Below, piece after piece: positions 9,102 to 14,277 of a stretch of DNA of 64,000 nucleotides (position 1 is its first letter; the number at the start of each line of letters is the position of its first letter). The stretch spans positions 62,001-126,000 of the forward strand of contig CAWBFD010000003.1 of the NCBI GenBank assembly GCA_963788115.1, given 5' to 3'. Source of the DNA: CAWBFD01 sp963788115 (GTDB lineage Bacteria > Actinomycetota > Thermoleophilia > Solirubrobacterales > 70-9). The notes under the pieces were generated by a model that saw only the letters and a list, made by a program, of their open reading frames with translations, made no database searches and was not told the origin of the DNA. Position numbers and translations under genes: made by a program.

Positions 9102-10280
9102 TCAGACCACCCCGCTGAGCTGTAGAGCCGCCCCGATGACGCCGCAGCCGAGAACCACATAGAGCACGGTCAGCTTGCCGTGCCAGCGGTTGAGCGCCAG
9201 GAATGCCGCAATGGCAAGCAGGGCGGTCGGGACGTCGACAACGCTGGTATCGACGATCTGGACGGTGACGGCGCCGATCAGCCCGATGACGCCGGCCGCC
9301 ACTCCGAGCAGGAACGGGTGCAGCCGTGGGCTCTCGGCCACTGCCACCAACTGGCGGTGAAGGAAGATCGGAAAGACGAAGGCCGGGATGAAGATCCCGA
9401 GCGTCATCGCAAGACCACCCGCGAGGCCACCGGCCACGTAGCCGACGAAGGTCGAGAAGATGATCAGCGGCGCCGGGAGGATGCCGCTCATCGCCAGGCC
9501 GTCGACGAATTGGCTGTCGGTGAGCCAGTGATGCGTTTCGACCGAGCTCTGCTGCAGAAACGGAATCACAGTGAAGGCTCCGCCGAAGGTCAGCAAGCCT
9601 GCCTTCAGCCCCTCCCAGAAGATCGTCGCGGTTAGCGAGACCGTCGCCGCCCCGGCGAGGACGATGAGCACCGCGGGTCCTAGCGACAGCGAGTGCGTGC
9701 GCCTGATCCACCGGTCGCCGTTCGTCCACAGTTCGTAGGCGAGCCCGGCGCCGATCAGGACCAGGACGAACGTCGCGTCGGCGAACAGGGTCAGGGCAAA
9801 CGCCGCAACCGCGATCAGCGCCAACGCCGCGTCGGTGACGAAGGTGCGGCTCAGCCGGACTAGTGCGCGGGCGACGACTGCGCCGACCGCGGCCGTGAGC
9901 CCGTAGAAGAGTTCGTCGAGGTGTCCGGCCAGGTTGGCCTCGACGTAGAGGATCGATAGGGCCAGCATCAGGACGAAGCCGGGCAGCATGAACCCAAGGC
10001 CGGCGAGGAACCCGCCCAGCCTGCCGCCGCGGATGCGCCCGAAGTAGACGCACAGCTCGTGTGCCTCGGGGCCCGGCAGGACCTGATAGACGGCCAGCGT
10101 CTTCTTGAACGCCTCCTCGGAGACCCACCCCTCCTCGTCGACGCACTCGCGCTTGATCATTGCGATCTGCGCCGCCGGACCGCCCCAGGCCAGCGCCCCG
10201 AACTTCAGGAAGCGAAGGAAGATGGAGCCGCGGGAGTCCTGGGGTCTTTGCGGGCCGCGGGAGGTCCTTGTGGCGGACAT
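9102..10280 (-). CDS. chrA: ChrA-type chromate transporter (two-domain CHR family)
   Basis: A 392-residue membrane protein from ATG 10280. Two homologous halves each carry CHR hallmarks: FGALAWGGPAAQIAM and VLPGPEAHELCVYFG in the first, LLTFGGAFTVIPFLQQ and GILPAPLIIFSTFVGY in the second. About ten hydrophobic segments are visible. Characterised family members export chromate with the proton gradient; in soil bacteria they often ride on mobile elements, as here. Length matches the long-chain form. The substrate is not proven by sequence, and no chrB-type regulator is adjacent. Confidence 0.9.
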   Translation of the reverse strand: MSATRTSRGPQRPQDSRGSIFLRFLKFGALAWGGPAAQIAMIKRECVDEEGWVSEEAFKKTLAVYQVLPGPEAHELCVYFGRIRGGRLGGFLAGLGFMLPGFVLMLALSILYVEANLAGHLDELFYGLTAAVGAVVARALVRLSRTFVTDAALALIAVAAFALTLFADATFVLVLIGAGLAYELWTNGDRWIRRTHSLSLGPAVLIVLAGAATVSLTATIFWEGLKAGLLTFGGAFTVIPFLQQSSVETHHWLTDSQFVDGLAMSGILPAPLIIFSTFVGYVAGGLAGGLAMTLGIFIPAFVFPIFLHRQLVAVAESPRLHPFLLGVAAGVIGLIGAVTVQIVDTSVVDVPTALLAIAAFLALNRWHGKLTVLYVVLGCGVIGAALQLSGVV

Positions 10281-10319
10281 CGCCGGGCCAGTCTCGCTGA
10301 TGGGGTTCGGACGGGCCCG

Positions 10320-10649
10320 CTACCGGGAGTGTCCCCAGTCACGTATGGAAACCAGCCCGAGGACCCGGATCCGGCGCCGTGAGCGTTGCCGCCGCCGCTG
10401 GCTAGGGCCCAAGGGTCTCTTCTCGAGCCGGCTCGACTCTGAACACCCTTCGCCCACGGCTGCCCTGACGCGCTCGCGAGCGAGCTCGGCGCTGTCGGCA
10501 GATACCCGCGCGGCCATCAACCGCAGGGACGCACGCTGGGCGGGATCCCGATCGCCGGCGAACCGGCCGACCGACTCGATCCCGGCCTTGGTCAGGAGGC
10601 CGGCGGCGCGGTCGGGATCGCCCGTGATCGGCACGAGGACATACGGCAT
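10320..10649 (-). CDS. Small protein of unknown function
   Basis: From ATG 10649 the frame gives 109 residues. The first part looks globular (MPYVLVPITGDPDRAAGLL, then a helix SLRLMAARVSADSAELARER), like a compact beta-alpha fold. The last 35 residues are arginine-rich and encoded by the diverged repeat at 10326-10402, so the original stop may have been lost. It sits 39 bases downstream of chrA's start and is transcribed the same way. I do not recognise the family. Confidence 0.4.
   Translation of the reverse strand: MPYVLVPITGDPDRAAGLLTKAGIESVGRFAGDRDPAQRASLRLMAARVSADSAELARERVRAAVGEGCSESSRLEKRPLGPSQRRRQRSRRRIRVLGLVSIRDWGHSR
10326..10402. repeat. Diverged repeat, copy 2 (partner 6321-6395)
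   Basis: See 6321-6395. This copy lies about 450 bases before the second STAS gene and forms the 3' end of the ORF at 10320-10649. Confidence 0.4.
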
Positions 10650-10847
10650 GGCAAAAAAGCTATCCGCGAGACGCCGGGAGGCGGGCATGCACGATAAACG
10701 GGTTGAAAACCCGCTCGTTGCGGGGGCAAGCCGGGGCCGCTCGTTTCGGTGCCAGGAGCCGGGGTAGGCGTTTTGCATAGTCAGCCGCGGGGAGGGCTTC
10801 CCCCTCCCTCCCGCAAGCGGTTCCTACCAGGCTGAAAGGGGGTCGCT

Positions 10848-11192
10848 ATGAGCGACCAAGTCCGATTGATCGAGCGAGGCTTGCTCACGATCTCGAGCGA
10901 GCCGCATACCGCCGCGCACCTCGTCACGGCCAGCGGCGAGCTGGACGGCTTCAACGCCAGAGAGCTTGAGGACGAGCTGATCCGCTTGGAACGGGACGGG
11001 TGCTCGCAAATCGTGCTCAACCTGGGCCGCTTGGAGTTGATCGACTCGACCGGGCTGGCCGTGATCGTCAAGGCCCACCGACGAATGGAGATGAAGGACT
11101 ACAGCCTGATCGTCGTGCGTCCGCAGGGGCAGCAGGCCCGCCGCGCCTTCGAGCTGTCTGGCCTAGATAAGACGCTTTCCTTCGTCTACTGA
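10848..11192 (+). CDS. STAS-domain protein, second paralogue
   Basis: 114 residues from ATG 10848 behind GAAAGGGGG. It parallels the 6899 gene over its whole length: RGLLTISSE, ASGELDGFNARELEDELIRL, IVLNLGRLELIDSTGLAVIV, FELSGLDKTLSF. The serine of IDSTGL, phosphorylated in SpoIIAA-type proteins, is kept. The two copies differ by many substitutions, so the duplication is not recent. A role in partner switching with an anti-sigma kinase is inferred from the family; no partner is encoded nearby. Confidence 0.88.
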   Translation: MSDQVRLIERGLLTISSEPHTAAHLVTASGELDGFNARELEDELIRLERDGCSQIVLNLGRLELIDSTGLAVIVKAHRRMEMKDYSLIVVRPQGQQARRAFELSGLDKTLSFVY

Positions 11193-11354
11193 TGCGGCAA
11201 ATGCCGGCGGGACCCCCTAGAACGAGCGGGGCCGCCTCCGTGGCGGCCCGCACTCCCGGTCAGCTAACCCCACATCGGACCGCGAGAGAGGAATGCAAGG
11301 CGGAACCGAGGGGGAACTACCTGCGACTACCCCTGTGGGGGACGAGAAAACGCC

Positions 11355-11399
11355 CAGCGGGTCGCGATCAGCCGCTCGGAACTCGACCAGCTGCGCTAG
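11355..11399 (+). pseudogene. C-terminal scrap of an excisionase-like HTH protein
   Basis: The frame reads QRVAISRSELDQLR followed by a stop at 11397-11399. The same ending (AISRTELDQLR) closes the HTH gene at 11686-11831. No HTH precedes this copy. Between 11193 and 11685 I see nothing else convincing. Confidence 0.35.
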
Positions 11400-11685
11400 C
11401 GCCGGCGGGATGCCCCGCGTCCACAAGTGAGCGCGGTCAGAAGGTCGAGGGCGACGAAGCCCGAGCTGCCCGCCGCCTCGGCGCACTCCGCGAGCGCCAG
11501 AAACGCCGCAGCGTAGTCCGGCGGTTGCCGACCGTGATTGGGGGTAGCCGGTGAATGCCCCCGATGGGGGATGACGACGAGCAAGGGGCCTTGAGCGAGC
11601 GTTTCCGCAGGAAGCAGAAGCGTGCATCAAGGCCCTTGCTCGTCCGGGCACCTGTGGCGCCGCCTTCGAACTAGCCGACGACTGG

Positions 11686-11831
11686 TTGAGCGTCCGCGAG
11701 GCGGCCGGATACCTCGGCGTCACGTCAGGCGGATCCACATCCTCGTGCAGGCGAAGAGACTCCATCCGCGGCCGCACTTGGGCACGACCCCCGCGATCAG
11801 TCGCACCGAGCTCGACCAGCTCAGGGATTAG
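11686..11831 (+). pseudogene. Excisionase-family HTH protein, frameshifted
   Basis: From TTG 11686 the frame reads LSVREAAGYLGVTSG, the start of an HTH_17/MerR-like excisionase domain. Near 11729 it must change frame by one base to continue RIHILVQAKRLHP and AISRTELDQLRD before TAG. Joined, this is a normal domain of about 48 residues. Such proteins steer phage and island excision, which fits the tRNA-bounded element. There is no ribosome site. Confidence 0.5.
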
Positions 11832-11903
11832 CGGGTTTCGCGATGACCGTTTCGGGCAGACGGGGTACCAAGCGTGCGGATGCGAGTACGAAAGAGGTTA
11901 AGG

Positions 11904-12206
11904 ATGACCGAGGTAGCGGGGACCAAGTTCGCCGGAAAGGCCGTCGAGCTGCACGAGCCCGACCTGCACATCAACGAGCTGGACGAGCTCGACCTGCACA
12001 TCAACGAGCTGGCGCTGATGCTTCACGACGCCCAGAGACGGACGCAGGTGCTCGAAACGGCGCTGCGACAGATCGCGGAGCAGCCATCTGACGATCCGGG
12101 GACGCTCCAACAGTTTGCCGCGACTGCGCTGGAGATGGCAGGTGAGCGCGGTCGGCAGTCTGATCGGGCTACTAACGGCGCTAATGCTCCCGTCGCCGGG
12201 CGGTGA
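11904..12206 (+). CDS. Small helical protein with internal duplication
   Basis: 100 residues from ATG 11904 behind AAAGAGGTTAAGG. The sequence DLHINELDELDLHINEL is a tandem duplication of about 24-27 bp (near 11970-12011). The following segment (LMLHDAQRRTQVLETALRQI) looks like a coiled coil, probably an oligomeric phage or island protein. The 3' end overlaps the convergent ORF at 12181-12366. Family not recognised. Confidence 0.5.
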   Translation: MTEVAGTKFAGKAVELHEPDLHINELDELDLHINELALMLHDAQRRTQVLETALRQIAEQPSDDPGTLQQFAATALEMAGERGRQSDRATNGANAPVAGR

Positions 12207-12366
12207 ACTCGTCGGCGTAGAGGTCGTCGAAGCCGGTCGGCTCCCCGGGGTCGTCAGCGCGACGCCACTCCCACAGGGTCCGGATCGCGGTCACCCTCGC
12301 CGATGCCGGCGCGGTTTCGTCCCTAACGATCTCCTCGAGGACCTCGATCATCTCCTCGTCGGTCAT
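12181..12366 (-). CDS. Small helical protein, possibly terminase-small-subunit-like
   Basis: 61 residues from ATG 12366: EEMIEVLEEIVRDE, then APASARVTAIRTLWEWR and an acidic tail. Short proteins with a helix followed by P.ARV.AI..L are typical near terminase genes in actinophages. It shares orientation with the terminase-like scrap at 8940-9062. The function is a guess from the motif; that it is coding is fairly likely. Confidence 0.4.
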   Translation of the reverse strand: MTDEEMIEVLEEIVRDETAPASARVTAIRTLWEWRRADDPGEPTGFDDLYADEFTARRREH

Positions 12367-12370
12367 TTTC

Positions 12371-12396
12371 GGCAGCGCTGCCCCCGTTTTTTGGGG
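12371..12396. terminator. Palindrome plus T-rich hairpin
   Basis: GGCAGCGCTGCC (12371-12382) is a perfect palindrome. It overlaps the start of a second hairpin, CCCC-GTTTTTT-GGGG, which ends at 12396 and is followed on the plus strand by CGGGTTTTCTT. It could end transcription of the 11904 gene; it also lies just upstream of the minus-strand ORF start at 12366. Confidence 0.35.
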
Positions 12397-12488
12397 CGGG
12401 TTTTCTTACGCTGAGCTGGTCGAGGGTGGTTTGAATCGAGGCTCATCGACCCGCGACGCTCCCCCCGCCGCGAGATACTGGGCGGGCG

Positions 12489-12899
12489 ATGTCGAAGGAG
12501 GACGTGGAGAGACTTCGAGAACTCTGCGAGGCAACCGACTTGGAGGCATGGAGTCGCGGTGAGGCCGATCTGTCTCTGCTCGATCCGGCGGTTACCTACG
12601 AGGACACGAACCTCCCGGACCACGCTGGCGAGGCGTATCACGGCCACGAGGGTGTGGTCCGAGCGACGGAACGCTGGATCCAACCGTTCGAGCGGGTGAC
12701 GATCGAGCTGGACCGAATCGTGGGGGCGGGCGACCGCCTCGTCTCCATCCACCGAGTCCAGGCGAGGGCGCGATACACCCACATCGCATTCGACGAGCCA
12801 ATCGCCTACCTCTGGACCTTCCGGGCCGGCAAGGTCATTCACTTTCAGTCGTTTCGCGATCCAGCAGAGGCCCTCGAAGCCGCCGGGCTGTCGGAGTAA
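12489..12899 (+). CDS. SnoaL-like / NTF2-family protein
   Basis: 136 residues from ATG 12489. The cone-shaped NTF2-like fold is suggested by an N-terminal helix (VERLRELCEATDLEAW), LLDPAVTYEDTNLPD, GHEGVVRATERWIQPFE, a run of strands, and the terminal VIHFQSFRDPAEALEAAGL that is typical of actinobacterial members. These proteins are isomerases, hydrolases or ligand binders; residues alone do not fix the reaction. It is the last intact gene before tRNA-Glu. Confidence 0.8.
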   Translation: MSKEDVERLRELCEATDLEAWSRGEADLSLLDPAVTYEDTNLPDHAGEAYHGHEGVVRATERWIQPFERVTIELDRIVGAGDRLVSIHRVQARARYTHIAFDEPIAYLWTFRAGKVIHFQSFRDPAEALEAAGLSE

Positions 12900-12913
12900 G
12901 CCGCGCACCACGC

Positions 12914-13122
12914 TCAGTTCATCCCGGCCGTGAACGCCGGATCCAGTCGCCGCAGCTCGGCGTAGATCGCATCACGCTCGGCTTCGAGCGTGGCCAGGCG
13001 TTCGACCAGCTCGCGATCAGCTCGGGATCGTCGCGACCGGATACGAGGAACGCGTCCGCCTCCTCGCGGTGGTCGACCAGGTCGGCGGCGAGGCGCTCAT
13101 TCCTCTCCTTGAGCGCCCTCAT
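12914..13122 (-). pseudogene. Coiled-coil protein with one frameshift
   Basis: ATG 13122 opens a heptad-rich sequence (LKERNERLAADLVDHREEAD). Near 13012 one base is missing, after which ELVERLATLEAERDAIYAEL continues in another frame to TGA at 12914. Joined, it is a roughly 69-residue coiled coil. The gene lies immediately 3' of tRNA-Glu, at the element edge. Function unknown. Confidence 0.45.
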
Positions 13123-13157
13123 GCCCTCGATTCGCTCAAGCCCTTTTCACACCGAAT

Positions 13158-13175
13158 CCCGCTTGTTCAAGCGGG
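13158..13175. terminator. Hairpin downstream of tRNA-Glu
   Basis: CCCGCTT and AAGCGGG flank GTTC, nine bases beyond the tRNA 3' end. This is a probable tRNA terminator without a good T-tract. Confidence 0.45.
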
Positions 13176-13184
13176 ATCAGGAGG

Positions 13185-13257
13185 CACCGCTACCGGGATT
13201 CGAACCCGGGTTTCCGGACTGAGAATCCGGCGTCCTAGTCCCCTAGACGATAGCGGC
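13185..13257 (-). tRNA. tRNA-Glu (anticodon CTC)
   Basis: A complete cloverleaf: acceptor GCCGCTA/TAGCGGT (one G-T pair), anticodon arm CCGGA-TTCTCAG-TCCGG with anticodon CTC, T arm ACCCGGGTTCGAATCCCGGT, discriminator G. CCA is not encoded. Its 3' part is duplicated at 5867-5919, marking it as the integration target. Confidence 0.93.
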
Positions 13258-13310
13258 GTGAGCGGGGCCAGTCTAGCGGTCGGCCTGCTGCGTCTCGGCG
13301 GGTCGATTGA

Positions 13311-13393
13311 TGCGGGTGAGAGGATTCGAACCTCCACGGGGTTGCCCCCACATGGTCCTGAACCATGCGCGTATACCGTTTCGCCACACCCGC
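13311..13393 (-). tRNA. tRNA-Leu (anticodon CAG)
   Basis: An 83-nt class II tRNA: acceptor GCGGGTG/CACCCGC, anticodon arm CATGG-TTCAGGA-CCATG with anticodon CAG, a long variable arm (GGGGGCAACCCC), a T arm with GGTTCGAATCC, discriminator A. CCA is not encoded. It lies 53 bases upstream of tRNA-Glu on the same strand. Confidence 0.93.
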
Positions 13394-13419
13394 TTGCGGA
13401 CTCAAATCTAGCGCCTCGC

Positions 13420-13800
13420 TTACGACTTTAGGCCGACATGGGCAAGCATCGACTCCACGCTGGCACGGTGGTTGATCCGAACGTTCCAAAGGCCCTTGCG
13501 ATTGCGATTCAGGCGCGTCATGACGCCCAGTTGATCGCATGCCTGGACGAAGAGATCAGCGATGTCCTTCGACATGTTGAACTGGTAGCTCAGATACTCG
13601 TAGGGCTGGCGGCGATGGATATCGGTGCGGTTAATGAAGACGCACCCGTCGGAGCGGATGCAGCCGCGCACGAATGACCAAGGCGCCTTCTCGACCAGGT
13701 ACCGCTGCCATGGCTCGAGCTTGATCGGGCGATTGTGCTTCCGGCCAATCCCGTGCTGAGGAAAGAGGCAAGCGAGATGATCCCCAATTTGCAGGGACAA
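13420..13800 (-). pseudogene. LAGLIDADG-like protein, 5'-truncated
   Basis: The open frame (126 codons if the TTG at 13797 region is used) matches the C-terminal half of an actinobacterial family related to LAGLIDADG homing endonucleases: LFPQHGIGRKHNRPIKLEPW, SFVRGCIRSDGC, YEYLSYQFNMSKDIADLF, ACDQLGVMTRLNRN. Intact members, as I recall them, are about 200 residues with an N-terminal LGLYLGDG motif that is absent here. The frame opens close to the cspA promoter region, so the 5' half has been lost. It lies between cspA and the tRNA pair. Confidence 0.6.
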
Positions 13801-13918
13801 GTGTGACTCGTGGGTGGAGTCTGTGCCGATTGTGCGCTAATGGACGAACCCGGGGTGGCTCCGTCCGCCCCGCCCGTGTATCGTCCCGCGCCACTCAGCA
13901 ACCCACCAGGAGCAGTGC

Positions 13919-14116
13919 ATGGCTACCGGAACCGTGAAGTGGTTCAACGTTGAGAAGCGTTTTGGCTTCATCACCCCGGACGAGGGCGGCAAGGACCTCT
14001 TCGTCCATCAGAGCGGCATCGCCGACGGCGACAGCCTGCAGGAAGGAGCGAAGGTCTCCTACGACGCCGAGGACTCCGATCGGGGTCCCAAGGCCGTCAA
14101 CGTCCGCGGCGCCTGA
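13919..14116 (+). CDS. cspA: Cold-shock protein, CspA family
   Basis: 65 residues from ATG 13919 behind CAGGAGCAG. Both RNA-binding motifs of the cold-shock fold are present: KRFGFITP (RNP1) and LFVHQSGI (RNP2), after the usual start ATGTVKWFNVEKR. It is a single-stranded nucleic acid chaperone in the cytoplasm. Full length for the family. Confidence 0.96.
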   Translation: MATGTVKWFNVEKRFGFITPDEGGKDLFVHQSGIADGDSLQEGAKVSYDAEDSDRGPKAVNVRGA

Positions 14117-14182
14117 ACCACCCAAATAGCGCCGCCGGGCCCATCCGGCGGCTGACCGGTCCGACTCGAGCCACCGCTGAGG

Positions 14183-14269
14183 TCAGCGCGTTCGCGCCCG
14201 CACCGCCGTGCCGTAGGCGCAGATCTCGGTCCAGTTGGTACCGAGCTCGGACGTGTCGAAGCGGAAGGC
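14183..14269 (-). pseudogene. C-terminal fragment of a YbjQ-like protein
   Basis: Immediately after the carboxylase stop the minus strand reads AFRFDTSELGTNWTEICAYG then TAVRARTR and a stop. This is the usual ending of the YbjQ/UPF0145 family (RFDTS..G..WTE..AYGTAV). No start or N-terminal part is present because the preceding sequence is the carboxylase gene. It looks like the stub of a gene cut by a rearrangement. Confidence 0.55.
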
Positions 14270-14277
14270 GCCCGGAC

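Larger units (their letters stand above)
5867..13229. mobile_element. Putative decayed element integrated in tRNA-Glu
   Basis: The segment is bounded by the 53-bp tRNA-Glu repeats (5867-5919 and 13177-13229); recombination between them would release about 7.3 kb. It holds small or broken genes: an excisionase-like HTH gene, a terminase-like tail and a small terminase-like ORF, two STAS paralogues, an HTH regulator, DUF2294, chrA and a SnoaL-like gene. I find no integrase or replication gene, so it would be a remnant or depend on a helper. The repeats are seen directly; mobility is inferred. Confidence 0.6.

Noticed and set aside
10319..10328. Another tRNA-Glu scrap (CGCTACCGGGAGT)
   Set aside because: Only about ten bases match before divergence, too short to separate from chance in GC-rich sequence.
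11396..11584. Minus-strand 62-codon frame with DYAAAFLALAECAEAAG
   Set aside because: Composition is plausible, but there is no good start, no family and it lies amid broken excisionase pieces; not supportable as a gene.
5867..13229. CRISPR array, rRNA operon or replication origin
   Set aside because: No regularly spaced repeats, rRNA-like segments or DnaA-box clusters were noticed here or elsewhere in the window.
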